Shown: one piece after another, positions 50,400-60,400 of the stretch
Numbering within the stretch: position 1 is the stretch's first letter
Layout of the letters: every line of letters starts with the position of its first letter
From: Kappaphycus alvarezii
Taxonomy: Eukaryota; Rhodophyta; Florideophyceae; Gigartinales; Solieriaceae
Direction: 5' to 3'
DNA: 64,000 nucleotides
Assembly (NCBI GenBank): GCA_002205965.3
Contig: NADL03000094.1
Location: 62,001-126,000 of the forward strand
Made by a program: the position numbers and the translations under genes
Notes under the pieces: model-generated
Database searches by the model: none
What the model saw: the letters and a program-made list of their open reading frames with translations, nothing else
Told to the model about the DNA's origin: nothing

Positions 50400-51200
50400 A
50401 TGTCGTTCTTGAAGCCGAATAAGCCAGAGCAGTTCAAGGGCACTCGGGATAGGCTCGTCGTGGAAACCTGGTTGTACCAGCTCGAACAGTACCTTACGCT
50501 CGTTCAGATGCAAAATATGGATCTAGCACTGAACGATAGAGCTAGGATTATGTATGCTACAACCTTGTTTACGGGCACAGCTGCAAGTTGGTGGTTCATG
50601 AAAGTTGCCTCCAATGCAGTTCCAGATTCTTTTGATGAGTTTAAGAATTTGGTAAGGGCTGAGTTTATACCCGCTGATAGTGTTCGACGTGCAAGAGACA
50701 AGCTGAGGAGTTTGCATCAGAAGTACTCTGTTGCAGCTTATCTCTCAGAGTTTAGAAACGTGGCTCTGAGCATCCCTGGTATCTCAATGGATGAAATGCT
50801 AGATAAGTTTATCTCCGGACTCAAGCCACAGGTTAGGCTAGAAGTCCTCAAGAATAATGTTACAAACGTGGAAGAAGCTGCCCGAATCGCTCTGAATGTT
50901 GACAGTGCTTTACGTGGATCTGGAATGTTCTCTAGGTTTGGTGAACAGTCGAGTTATGTTCCAAGCCAGGCTCCCGTTCCTATGGAGATCGGTAACGTGG
51001 AGAAGAGGTACAACAGTGGTCAAAATCGAATCAGGAATCGTCGATTTGACAAAGATAAAGAAAGGTTGTACAGAGAGAACCGCTGCTTTGTATGTCACAA
51101 AGTAGGTTGCAGGCCATGGAAACATAATGACCATAAGGAAAGTAAGATTGCATCGAATAATGCTCAAGTTATTGACAGTGGTCTAGAGTCGGAAAACTAA
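50400..51200 (+). CDS. gag: Chromovirus Gag
   Basis: A 266-codon uninterrupted frame. Residues 1-190 are a retrotransposon Gag core (FKGTRDRLVVETWLYQLEQYL...AASWWFMKVA...VRRARDKLRSLHQKYSVAAYLSEFRNVAL). A basic segment (RIRNRRFDKDKERLYRE) precedes a cysteine motif CFVCHKVGCRPWKHNDH (about residues 231-247). The spacing C-X2-C-X4-C-X4-H differs from the usual CCHC knuckle. The stop TAA at 51198 is followed at once by the protease region in the -1 frame. Confidence 0.9.
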   Translation: MSFLKPNKPEQFKGTRDRLVVETWLYQLEQYLTLVQMQNMDLALNDRARIMYATTLFTGTAASWWFMKVASNAVPDSFDEFKNLVRAEFIPADSVRRARDKLRSLHQKYSVAAYLSEFRNVALSIPGISMDEMLDKFISGLKPQVRLEVLKNNVTNVEEAARIALNVDSALRGSGMFSRFGEQSSYVPSQAPVPMEIGNVEKRYNSGQNRIRNRRFDKDKERLYRENRCFVCHKVGCRPWKHNDHKESKIASNNAQVIDSGLESEN

Positions 51201-51532
51201 GAGGTCCGCCGAAAGGAAAAAGCGCTCCGGTTGGACCAAGTATGAGTGACTTTAATCGTCTTGTTGCAGAGGTAAAACAACTAAGACAAAGTATACAGAG
51301 TCCAGTGTTGAAAGAAGAGATTTGCACTGGTGATAGCTCTGAAGTTGAGAAAAGTCAAAGAGATCATGCGATAGAAGGTTTGAAGACTAGTTTGGAGTCC
51401 AATACTATCGTTAATTGTCATGAAGACGACATCCAGGTCAAAGAGGAAGATATTCCAACCGAGGAATTAATCTTACTTGACGGGACGCTAAATAATGTGA
51501 AAGCGTCTGTCCTCAAAGACGACGGAATGTAA
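51197..51532 (+). CDS. Chromovirus Gag-protease linker and protease N-terminus
   Basis: Frame 2 is open from upstream of the Gag stop (LRGPPKGKSAPVGPS then MSDFNRLVAEVKQ) to 51532. It contains a coiled-coil-like start, an acidic linker (HEDDIQVKEEDIPTEELILLDG) and the beginning of the protease (VKASVLKDDG). The catalytic block completes only in the next frame (CNTNVVSRDFAVRN, about 51527-51570), one base along. Gag to this frame is -1, as expected for recoding. This frame to pol is +1 inside the active site, more likely an inserted base. Confidence 0.7.
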   Translation, partial: LRGPPKGKSAPVGPSMSDFNRLVAEVKQLRQSIQSPVLKEEICTGDSSEVEKSQRDHAIEGLKTSLESNTIVNCHEDDIQVKEEDIPTEELILLDGTLNNVKASVLKDDGM

Positions 51533-51605
51533 TACAAACGTAGTATCTAGGGACTTTGCAGTTCGAAACAAAGAAAAGTTTCGATTTAAGAATGTCAAAG
51601 CCACT

Positions 51606-54600
51606 GTGAATCATTCGAGCAAGAAGTCAAAGGAGAAAACGTCGGAAGTTATCCTGGGAGCTACATTGAAGATTGGTTCCTATCTGTTCACGTCCAATTG
51701 GGTCGTTGCAGATTGTAGATATGATGTGCTTCTAGGAATGCCATGGCATGTTGCCAACAATCCAGATATTGATTATCAGCGCCGGGTTGTGAAGGTTAAC
51801 GATGACGTGCTCCCGATAGTAGAAGATATTCCGATGGAAGTAAGAGTAACAAACATTGGAGTTAAGAAATTCCGGAACATGATTAGGAGAAAGAATCATG
51901 GGAGAGATTTCAATGTTTATCAACTGATCAATGCGAATGAGATTAAGTTGAAAAAGCCCTCTGCAATCAATAGTCAGAAAAATGCTAGTCTGGAAAAGCT
52001 GTTGTCTAAGTTTAAGGATGTCTTCAAAGGGAAACTACCAGCTGGACTACCACCAAAGAGAAGTGTGGATCACGAAATTGAGGTTGAGAAAGGTTCTAAG
52101 CCACCTCATCGTCCATTGTTTCAGTTATCCCCAGCGGAATTGAAAGCTGCAAAAGAATATGTGGAAGATTTGCTGAGAAATAAGAAGATCAGGCCAAGTA
52201 AGTCACCGTATGGGTCACCGTTATTCTTCGTCCAAGAGAAAGACAAATTGAGAGGTGTGGTCGATTATAGAGCACTTAATCGAATCACAAAAAGAAATAA
52301 TGCGCCCTTGCCTAGGTCAGATGAGATGTTTGACAGACTTGGTGACGCAAGAGTCTTCTCAAAGTTGGACTTGAAGACCGGTTTCCATCAGATACGGGTG
52401 AAGCCTGAGGACATTGAAAAGACTGCGTTCAATACGAAGTACGGACAGTTTGAGTATCTTGTAATGCCAATGGGTCTATGCAATGCTCCTGCTACTTTTC
52501 AGTCACTGATGAACCGTATCTTCTATGACTGTATTGATGTCTTCATGGTTGTGTACATCGATGATCTTCTCATATTCAGCATGGACGAAGAAAGCCATCT
52601 CAAGCATCTGGAAATAGTGCTAAGTCGCCTGCAAGAACATGAGCTTTATGTTTCTCCAAAGAAATGTGACTTTCTGAAAACGGAGATTGAGTTCTTGGGC
52701 TTCATAGTCGGTAAAGATGGTCTTCGTGTTAACCCAGAGAAAGTTGAGGTTTTGAAGACATGGCCGAAGCCTAAAACGGTGACAGAGATAAGGAGTTTTA
52801 TTGGCTTACTCCAGTTCTTCCGCAGGTTTATTCCGAAGTTTTCGGAAATAGCGGCTCCGTTGACAGATCTGACGAAGAAAGATATCGGTGTTGGTAAATG
52901 GAATGACAAGTGTGATGTTGCATTCCAGAAGTTGAAAGAAGCCATCACCCAAGCCCCTATTCTTGTTGCCCCGGATTGGAACAAGAGTTTTAGAGGACAT
53001 GTGGATGCCTCACAATTTGCGGTTGGAGGAACTTTAACGCAACTAGATGGAAACGGAAAGGATCGTGTTATTGCATACTATTCCAAAAAGTTGTCTCCTA
53101 CTGAAAGATATTATTCCGCAAATGATAGGGAGCTTCTCGGTTTGATATCTTTTCTTCAAAGGTTCAGATGTTATTTGGAAGGTTCATCATTTGAGATTAT
53201 TACTGACAATCAAGTCCTTAAGCATCTATTCACTAAGCCTAAATTGAGTCGAAAAGAGGCAAGGTATATCGAAACGCTTGGTAACTTTGGAATATTTCCA
53301 ATTACCTTGAAGCAAGGAAAGATTCATGTGCTTGGTGATGCTTTATCAAGAGCTCCTCATGTAATTAGCTCTAAGGATATGGATAACCCTTCCATTAATG
53401 AGGTGGAAGTGTTATCTATTGATCTTGACGATATCCTTAGTAGTTATGATGATGATCAGTTCTTTGGACCTATTGTTAGAGCCTTGGATGGAAATTGGCC
53501 TTCTGATGAGACTAAGAAAGTACAGCTTGAAAAGATAATTCATATGTTTAGGCGAGAGGGAAAACGACTAATGTATGGTAGGAAGCTTTGTATTCCAAGG
53601 AAGAGTGTTTCGGATATATTGCAGTTAGCACACGATTCGAAGATAAGTGGACATTTTGCTTTTGCTAAGACGTTATCGAGACTCTCAAACTATCACTGGA
53701 GACATAAGACACGTGATGTTCGAAACTACGTTCAGGGATGTCTTCGATGTCAGCAAGCAAAAGATTCGAATCAGAAGAAAATGACAGTTCCCACATCTCT
53801 AGAGATGCCTGAGAGAAGATGGGGATCTTTGGCTACTGACTTCATTGTTCACCTTCCAAGGACTAAGAATGGAAAAGATGCAGTTACGACATGGGTTGAT
53901 CGTCTTACAAGAAGAGTTCATTTCATTCCTTGTAATGTGAATGAAACAGCAGTGGACGTCGCTAATTCGTTCTTTAGCAACATCTTCAAGCTCCATGGTT
54001 TACCCGATAATATTGTTTCCGACAGGGACCCGAAGTTTACTTCGAAGTTCTGGGAAAATGTTATGAAGCTTTGCGGAGTTAAGTTGAAGATGTCCACCAG
54101 TCGTCACCCACAGACAGATGGTGCGTCTGAGATTATGAATCGTATGGTTGAGAACTACTTACGATGTTATTGCTCGTATCATCAGAATGATTGGGATGAA
54201 TTGTTACCTGCTGCTGAGTTTGCATACAACTCTTCTGTGACTGAAGACTTGGGAATGTCGCCGTTCGAAATGGACTTGGGATATAATCCAAAGGCACCTC
54301 TTGATATGATTTCAGGAGCAGAGACACCAATTGAAAGCGTTGAAGAATTTAAGGCACGACTGCGAAACTCCTTGGAAGATGCTAAGTTCTCGTACAGAGT
54401 TTCTAAAGCTAGGCAATCTGCAGTCTCTTCTCAACGGTATCAAGCTCCTCAATATCAAGTTGGATCGAAAGTATGGTTAAATAAGTCTCTGTTTACGGAT
54501 TTGTATTCCAGATCGCAGGCAACGCAGAAGCTGACGGCTAGAAGATATGGTCCATTCATGGTGAAGGAGTTAATTGGAAAGAACGCTTTGAGGTTGGATC

Positions 54601-54923
54601 TACCTAATCATCTCAAGATCCATCCTGTTGTTCATGTAATTCACACAACTCCATATAAGGACCAGCCTGCTGATATTGCGCTGCCTATGCCTGAGCGACC
54701 CGATCCAATACCGATGCCTGGAGGAGAAGAACAAGTCGTTGACCGAATATTGAAGCATAGGAAGAGAGGAAGAGGATATCAATTCCTCACTCTAATGAAA
54801 GGAGCGCCAACTCATGAAGCTGAGTGGCAGCCGAAAAGAGATTTTGTGGACCGAGACGGTACGGTTACGGAAGTTTGGCACAAGTATATCGTGGAAAATG
54901 GCATACTTCCAGAATATCATTGA
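51606..54923 (+). CDS. pol: Chromovirus Pol: protease, RT, RNase H, integrase, chromodomain
   Basis: An unbroken 1105-codon frame, also open about 80 bp upstream to CNTNVVSRDF, so 51606 (a GTG) is not the biological start. Protease C-half: YDVLLGMPWH. RT: VDYRALNRITKRNNAPLP, ARVFSKLDLKTGFHQIRV, MPMGLCNAPATFQSLMN, catalytic YIDD at residues 317-320. RNase H: VDASQFAVGGTLTQ (Asp 467). Integrase: zinc site H676, H683, C712, C715; catalytic D745, D806, E842, which is D-X60-D-X35-E; GPF motif at 982. Residues 1044-1098 are a chromodomain (VVDRILKHRKRGRGYQFLTL...AEWQP), which in chromoviruses directs integration to marked chromatin. All catalytic residues are present, so the enzyme part should be active. 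Confidence 0.95.
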   Translation: MNHSSKKSKEKTSEVILGATLKIGSYLFTSNWVVADCRYDVLLGMPWHVANNPDIDYQRRVVKVNDDVLPIVEDIPMEVRVTNIGVKKFRNMIRRKNHGRDFNVYQLINANEIKLKKPSAINSQKNASLEKLLSKFKDVFKGKLPAGLPPKRSVDHEIEVEKGSKPPHRPLFQLSPAELKAAKEYVEDLLRNKKIRPSKSPYGSPLFFVQEKDKLRGVVDYRALNRITKRNNAPLPRSDEMFDRLGDARVFSKLDLKTGFHQIRVKPEDIEKTAFNTKYGQFEYLVMPMGLCNAPATFQSLMNRIFYDCIDVFMVVYIDDLLIFSMDEESHLKHLEIVLSRLQEHELYVSPKKCDFLKTEIEFLGFIVGKDGLRVNPEKVEVLKTWPKPKTVTEIRSFIGLLQFFRRFIPKFSEIAAPLTDLTKKDIGVGKWNDKCDVAFQKLKEAITQAPILVAPDWNKSFRGHVDASQFAVGGTLTQLDGNGKDRVIAYYSKKLSPTERYYSANDRELLGLISFLQRFRCYLEGSSFEIITDNQVLKHLFTKPKLSRKEARYIETLGNFGIFPITLKQGKIHVLGDALSRAPHVISSKDMDNPSINEVEVLSIDLDDILSSYDDDQFFGPIVRALDGNWPSDETKKVQLEKIIHMFRREGKRLMYGRKLCIPRKSVSDILQLAHDSKISGHFAFAKTLSRLSNYHWRHKTRDVRNYVQGCLRCQQAKDSNQKKMTVPTSLEMPERRWGSLATDFIVHLPRTKNGKDAVTTWVDRLTRRVHFIPCNVNETAVDVANSFFSNIFKLHGLPDNIVSDRDPKFTSKFWENVMKLCGVKLKMSTSRHPQTDGASEIMNRMVENYLRCYCSYHQNDWDELLPAAEFAYNSSVTEDLGMSPFEMDLGYNPKAPLDMISGAETPIESVEEFKARLRNSLEDAKFSYRVSKARQSAVSSQRYQAPQYQVGSKVWLNKSLFTDLYSRSQATQKLTARRYGPFMVKELIGKNALRLDLPNHLKIHPVVHVIHTTPYKDQPADIALPMPERPDPIPMPGGEEQVVDRILKHRKRGRGYQFLTLMKGAPTHEAEWQPKRDFVDRDGTVTEVWHKYIVENGILPEYH

Positions 54924-54936
54924 CGAGGACGTCAAT

Positions 54937-54950
54937 AGAGAGGAGGTGGG
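54937..54950 (+). other. Chromovirus polypurine tract
   Basis: AGAGAGGAGGTGGG lies five bases before the 3' LTR start. The spacing leaves AATAG between tract and LTR, so priming may start within it. Confidence 0.65.
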
Positions 54951-54955
54951 AATAG

Positions 54956-55309
54956 TGTAACAATCTAGTGTTTACTAGAATGTTATGGACGCCTCTTGAG
55001 ATATGCCAGCAATGCTATTTAGCGTGGCATTTTTATTTTGCGTGTAGAATTTTATTATGCATTGCTGTAATGCATCTAGACGTTTCGGATTAGTGTTCTA
55101 GAGTATTTTAGAGCACATTAGACGCGTCCAGTTAGTTTATTTGTAATGTGTGTTTTTACACCCATTGAGGGGGGTACAAAGCACTATATAAGAGGTCGTA
55201 GATGCCGAGTAGCGGCAGGAAACAACCAAACATTTTTCAACATCGATCAAAGTCAACATCTGAGTTTATTTCAACTGTCTTCCTTTGCCCCAACTACTCT
55301 TTCGTTTCA
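54956..55309 (+). repeat. 3' LTR of the chromovirus
   Basis: Starts TGTAACAATCTAG and ends TTTCGTTTCA, followed by the right TTTTA duplicate. TATA box CTATATAAG at 55183-55191. Confidence 0.93.
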
Positions 55310-56145
55310 TTTTAAGCGTCCTTTTTCAGGGTTTCGTAGCAGATATACAATATCGGAACGATGCACGTTGATACTTAGGGCGAGACTGGGACTCGTTCCA
55401 CAAATAGTCATAAGTACTTCGTGACCATCGTGAAATAATTTTCCAGGTTCACGGCAGTTCGTCCATTTCGGTCAAAGGCAGATTCCGTGGACGGGGTGCT
55501 GCTCTCATCAAATAATTTAAGAGGCAAACAGGCAACTCTTTTGGAAGGCTCCATACCGATTGCGGAACGGAATTCCGGAAGGCATTGGACTATCTAGTGG
55601 AGGAATGGCTAGAAGTCTCAATTACGACGACTCATACGCCTGAATCAAATGAACTGAATGAACGGACGCATCAGGCAACTTTTTCATTAATCTGGGTATT
55701 TCTCCAGTATTACAAGCTACCGGATGAGTATTGGCCCAATGCGGTCCGTCTTGTCGTAGATTGTCGAAATTTCATCCACCGCAAGAACCGCAAATCGGCC
55801 TACAAAATCGTTTTGGCCTCCCTTCGCCGGATATTGGTCATCTTTGCCCATTTGGATATCAAACGGATTGCCATCAACCTGGTCATAAGCCTGGAATATT
55901 CTTCGCTCGGTTTATCTGTCCACCAGGCCGGTGGAGCATGCATAATCCAAACTAGGGACAAGGTTCTTCTTGAAAAGCAAGTTAAAGCCTTTGAGGAAAA
56001 ATTCCCGGGAATGGAAATAATTGGCAAGAAGACCAATTATGCGGCCAGGCTCAATATCAATAGTGATGAAGTGGATTTTAAGCCCGCTCATTCGGACCAT
56101 GCCAATTTGGCCGAGCCCAATCCGTCCATCAATGAAAATTTATAG
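55310..56145 (+). pseudogene. Copia integrase relic
   Basis: Resumes right of the chromovirus. The frame 55585-56145 holds the integrase Glu block (THTPESNELNERTHQATFSLIWVFLQYYKLPDEYWPNAVR) and the post-core segment. The first Asp lies in a decayed stretch (MHVDT...GETGTRS near 55360-55390). One internal frame change near 55800. Confidence 0.6.
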
Positions 56146-56149
56146 ACAT

Positions 56150-57810
56150 ACACTCCAGTTGAACCAAGCCAGTTTGGAGCGTCCGATGACAAGCAGTAAG
56201 AAGAGGACAGTGACAGACAGCAAGAGAGGATGACGGAACTTTACCTGTCCACAAACGGCCCATAATGTCTACGTCCCCGTCAAAATGCAATTGTCGGCAA
56301 ACTAACAAAAATGCAAATTTAGCCCGATTCAGATGAATCAAAATTATCGATCTACTCAATACAAGGGAGCGCCCGAACTTAATACCTATCATAGAGGAGG
56401 CATTTGAGACCCTTATGGACATTAATACTTGGATTTTCCACCAAAAATTGTGCATGTTCCTAATAACAGAACAGTTCTACAATCTCGTGTCATTCTTCTA
56501 AGTAAGCAAGACGTGTCCCGAAATATTGCCAGCCACAAAGCCGGTATGGTCTTTCGAAGAAATTTTCAAGAATTTGAGACATAAAATACAGCACTTAATG
56601 CACCTACAGCTTTCATTGAGCCTGAGCGTCTAATATTGGCCGATCGGTCGTGAAAGACCTACAAGGGGACCAAATGGACTTCAAGGCTGTGATACTGCAC
56701 GCCAACCTACCGGACACAGACGACATCGGTTTATGCTCCCGAAAGCCTCTGGGGTTTATCTGGCCGATATACGGACCGTTAAGCTGCTGTAGTCCCATCC
56801 ATAATATGATACGAACATGTATCCGAAGCTCTAGCCAAGACTGGACTCAAGTCGCTCACAGTACTGTAACTGTTTACGGGTCCGAAAAGGTCTTTATTTC
56901 CGCACATGCAGATGAATTTTTGCTGCATACGGCAAAGGATGTACACTCGGGGCATTTGACCGTTACAGACTTTTGGACTTGCAGTTAATTCCTAGGCATT
57001 AACATGGATTAAAAACCTGATGGAGTGTTTTGTTCCCGGGGGCCAACGCTAGATTCGTCCTGAATTTGGCCTATATATCTGACTGTAAGCCTTTAGACAC
57101 CGCACTTCCATTTGCCCACTCTATCGTGAGCGAGTAGCATTGATCAATTCGGAGCGTGAAGTAATGGCCACTGCCCCTTATAAGTCCGTCCTAGGATCTG
57201 TTTTTATCTGTCAACTAGGAACAGGCCGGATTTTTCATCGACCGTGTCCATGTTGGGCAAATCTCAGGGCGATACGATTATGGAGGGCCGAAAGACTGTG
57301 AAGAACTTACTCCGATATCTCAAAGGGGCCCTGGACACCGCGAAATAAATACAAAGTATCCGGAACAATTTGTAATAAAGGCTTAGAGTGGTACCGATTG
57401 CGCCAGAGATGAAGACCATCGGCATGAAGGACTGGTCTGTCCATTAAGTACTTCTGGGAGCTCATTATTTGGATATCTAAGGTAAAGCCCGCAACTGCCA
57501 GGTCTAATGCTAAGGGGAGTTCTACATCCTCTTTTATACTGTAGGCGAGCTACCGTGGACCAGAAGTATTTCGTCCCAATTTGGGCCAGAGGGAAAGACC
57601 AAATCGGCCATCATGCAGGATGATCTTCGGACCATTGGTTAGAAACAGGAAGTAAAAGGCTAAAGAAAGGTCAATGTCGTTGGTATAAGTACCATCATGT
57701 CATGATTCGGTTTTTAAGAGTTCTATCGAGGTTATTTCTACCTCTTGGGAAAGAACGAGCGGGCTTACAGAACAAGATTCTCGGAAAAGAAATGGGAAAA
57801 GGTTCGGTGT
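56150..57810 (+). pseudogene. Copia reverse transcriptase and RNase H relic
   Basis: RT block MDFKAVILHANLPDTDDI (first Asp, about 56670) and SAHADEFLLHTAKD (catalytic box decayed to ADEF) are seen in 56650-56988. RNase H follows: VSMLGKSQGDTIMEGRKTVKNLLRYLKGAL near 57245-57340, the EFYILFYTVGELPWTRS helix near 57520-57565, and a KYHHV terminus near 57690. Stops and frame changes throughout. Confidence 0.6.
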
Positions 57811-57819
57811 TTGACTCTT

Positions 57820-59270
57820 GGAAGATGTACCTGATCTATCCATAGTTTTCCAGACAACCACAATCGACTCAAAAAGGTATACTAGCATAGTAATGGGCAA
57901 GGAACTGGAATTGGCAGCAATAAAATCGGTATTTGGTCAGTGACTGATTGTCGGTGCAGTTGTAGAGGGGGCGTCTTGGATGATTTGGAATTATATTTGA
58001 CGCATTTACTTAGCAATGAAAAAGTCTACAGTCTATTTCATCCAGGTGGTGAAGTTTTACGAAAACGTCCTCCTCTAGGTCTAATTGTCCACGTTCTCAA
58101 ATTGGAATCAGACAATTTGGCTACATCTTCAATTAGTACGACAACTTAGGGCATCTGGACAATAGGAAGATAGCCCATGTATTTCTTTTCATTTTTTAAA
58201 GTTCCAATGTAGATGGAACTAAAATCCAGTGCTAGGTCAGAGTGAGGAATCCAACACTTTTAGAGAGGGCAGAGACTGTTCACAAAGATCGGAGTGCTGT
58301 AATTCAAGGTTAGGCATCTGCTGGAAAAGTGAAGCGCCATCGGAGCCTGCAGCAACCTTCGAAGTAGTGCTTACTACCACCATACAAGTTGGCTGGGTAT
58401 CAGCCAGCTTATCTGTTAAAGTAAAAGGACCCTCCGTGCTCCCCTTTATCTCTGTAACTGTCGAAAAAATGGGCTCTATTTGAAACGATCAAATTAGAGC
58501 ACTCCGATGCGCTCTCTAGGATTAAAGAAGTAGCGTGGTCTGAGCCCAGCAGCGCCTTCGTCCAATAGGCTAGATCAGTTATACTCTTCTCCAACGCCAC
58601 CTGCCTGTTAACTGAGCTATCAGATACATTTTGTTCGGCGGAAATCCTCAGTTACTCTTACCGTACTGCAGATCCTGAAACATATTTTGAATGCATGTTA
58701 TAGGACTCCAAAATTTCGAATCACTTTCAGTAAACTAGCCCCAGCTACTCTTCATCCAAAAAATGCTCGATGGACGCACTCCTATGCGTCTCTTATTGCT
58801 AAGAAGGTGGTAAGATCGATCAGAAGCCACGTTCTGAACCAATACTCAAGGGATGGAAAGCATTGAGTGTTTTTACTGTTACCTGATATATGCGTCAGTG
58901 CGCGCGCATCGAAACGGATTTTTTTTGTCGCCGTCTCTACCGACTTTTGATTTACTGTACTACCTCCCTTTGTCAAAAATTGCTTATAGTTTTGGACCTC
59001 TCTCGCCCTCCCTGCCCCTTCCTTATCCTTCCGCGGTACTCTCCAAATTCACTTCCATTTTATGTAGATATTTTCATACTGTTTCTACCCCTCTAAATCG
59101 AACTCGAATCAAGTTCTTTTTCCTTTCTCGCTTACATTCCTCTCAAAATTCATTTTTTTGAGAAAAAGGGCGCAAGTGCACTAGTACAAATTCCTTGTAG
59201 ATTTATTTTGTCTATTCCGAATCTATAGAAATCGCCTTCGGGGGCCTATTTAAACCCTTGTTTCCAAGTT
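57820..59270. other. Spacer with decayed coding-like sequence
   Basis: Between 58230 and 58900 one strand reads in pieces as protein-like sequence (ALSRIKEVAWSEPSSAFVQ, CSAEILSYSYRTADPETYFECML), possibly an old Gag. I cannot assign it. 58.9-59.27 kb is pyrimidine-rich with a TATTTAAA-like box (GCCTATTTAAACCC, about 59248-59261) that may belong to the acidic gene downstream. Confidence 0.35.
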
Positions 59271-59283
59271 TCAAACCCCCTCG

Positions 59284-60047
59284 ATGATTATACTCACCAT
59301 AACTCTTCCCCTACCCATTCAAAACACACTTAATTGCCTACCACTCCTCAAAGTTCACCAAAATGGACACCATATGCCCCTCCAAAGTGGTTTCCAAAAA
59401 TCGCCACCCAGCCCCCTAAACGCCATTCCCTTACTCTCTTTCGGCTCTCTTTCGGCTCTACTGATCGTGATGACTATCTACGCCGACAAACCAAGAAGAA
59501 GCTGATCGAATTCGTGCGTCGCTTTTTCGTCGAGGACGACGCGGAGGAGGTAGGTGAGGGGCAGGAGTGGGAAGTCTAGGAGGGAGCTGGGGAGACTTTT
59601 GAGGAGTGCGCAGCCCCGGAATTGGTCTACGAGAATGAGGTTGACGAGGAAGATGAAGAGGATGAAGAGGATGAAGAGGATGAAGAGGATGAAGAGGAGG
59701 CTGAAGAGGAAGAAGAGGAGGACGAGGGGGAGGGAGACATGGAAAATGTTGGAATAGTAGGGTCGGGGCTGGACAGTATGAACCAAAATGTCCCGAAGCT
59801 GGAACAGGATGGGGGCATCTTTAGTGGTTTAGATATCTCTCAGGAGGAAATAGAGAGTTATGAGCTGTTAGAAGATATTTTTGGGGACTGCTTGGGCAGA
59901 ATGGATATTTTGGAGGAGTTTTTTGGGTCTGATCCAGAGAATGGGAAATTGGAGGACCAGATCGATTGTTCGTTTTACGAGTATCTTTTGCTTAGAGTAT
60001 ATCATCCAAAAATAGTGCTTTTATGCATTTCCTGGTATCTTTTGTAG
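59284..60047 (+). CDS. Acidic protein of the two-gene repeat, copy at 59.3 kb
   Basis: The best-preserved copy of the acidic gene. ATG at 59284 (frame 1), then a -1 step to frame 0, which runs from 59334 to the TAG at 60045-60047 with a single in-frame TAG at 59577. Blocks: RLSFGSTDRDDYLRRQTKKKLIEFVRRFF (shared with 46.2 and 61.7 kb), FEECAAPELVYENE, an EDEEDEE repeat of about 40 residues encoded by GATGAAGAG units (59649-59725), then a C-terminal domain (IFSGLDISQEEIESYELLEDIFG, RMDILEEFFGSDPENGKLEDQI). No signal peptide or membrane segment. Acidic repeats are found in histone-binding and nucleolar proteins, but no function can be assigned. Confidence 0.5.
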
Positions 60048-60400
60048 TTTTGTTCGGACTTTACGGGTAGCCAAAAAGTCTACATAAGCTGAGTAAACTT
60101 CTTCCTATTAGAGAGGTCAAGCAAGGTGACAGACAACTTCAAGTTAAGTCCCGAGTTGTAGAAAGTTGAGAGTCAGCTTCAGACCCAAGAAACATTTTTC
60201 CTACGGTGGTCGCAGAGCATCAGTAATAGACCCTGCCCCTTCTATACTTGCTTGTAGACCTCTCAGCTGTCTTCCTTATGTACTCCTTTTTATTCGTTCA
60301 ACTATACCACGGTAGCACTTTTGTCGCTTGCAACAGCTCCTTCATGGGGTAATTGATTCTGAGTGTCTCTTCTCCCGACGATTTATTCCTATCAATATGC
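60048..60400 (+). repeat. Right-hand tail of the two-gene repeat (59.3 kb copy)
   Basis: Directly follows the acidic gene. Conserved landmarks with the other tails are AAAAAGTCTACATAAGCTGA, AAAGTTGAGAGTCAGCTTCA, AGACCCTGCCCCTTCTATAC, TTCAACTATACCACGGTAGC and CGACGATTTATTCCTATC. Confidence 0.65.

Larger units (their letters stand above)
49441..55309 (+). mobile_element. Chromovirus (Ty3/gypsy with chromodomain), nearly intact
   Basis: LTRs of 356 and 354 bp are flanked by a perfect 5-bp duplication TTTTA (49436-49440 and 55310-55314). The element has an initiator tRNA-Met PBS, Gag, protease and a 1105-codon pol frame ending in a chromodomain, then a PPT. The 5' LTR begins TTAAAC where the 3' LTR begins TGTAAC, so its TG end is mutated. 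The only lesions or recoding points are a -1 step after Gag and a +1 step within the protease. Confidence 0.95.
47830..57810 (+). mobile_element. Old Ty1/copia element split by a chromovirus
   Basis: Copia parts are found in order on both sides of the chromovirus. Gag is at 48014-48600, protease/GAG-pre-integrase at 48721-49440, integrase at 55310-56145, RT from 56640 and RNase H to about 57810. The reading NF-KRPF carries across the insertion point once one TTTTA copy is removed. The copia part has many stops and frame changes, so it is much older than the insert. Its LTRs were not identified. Confidence 0.75.

Noticed and set aside
59627..59818. Minus-strand poly-Ser protein
   Set aside because: It is the antisense shadow of the GATGAAGAG repeat of the acidic gene.
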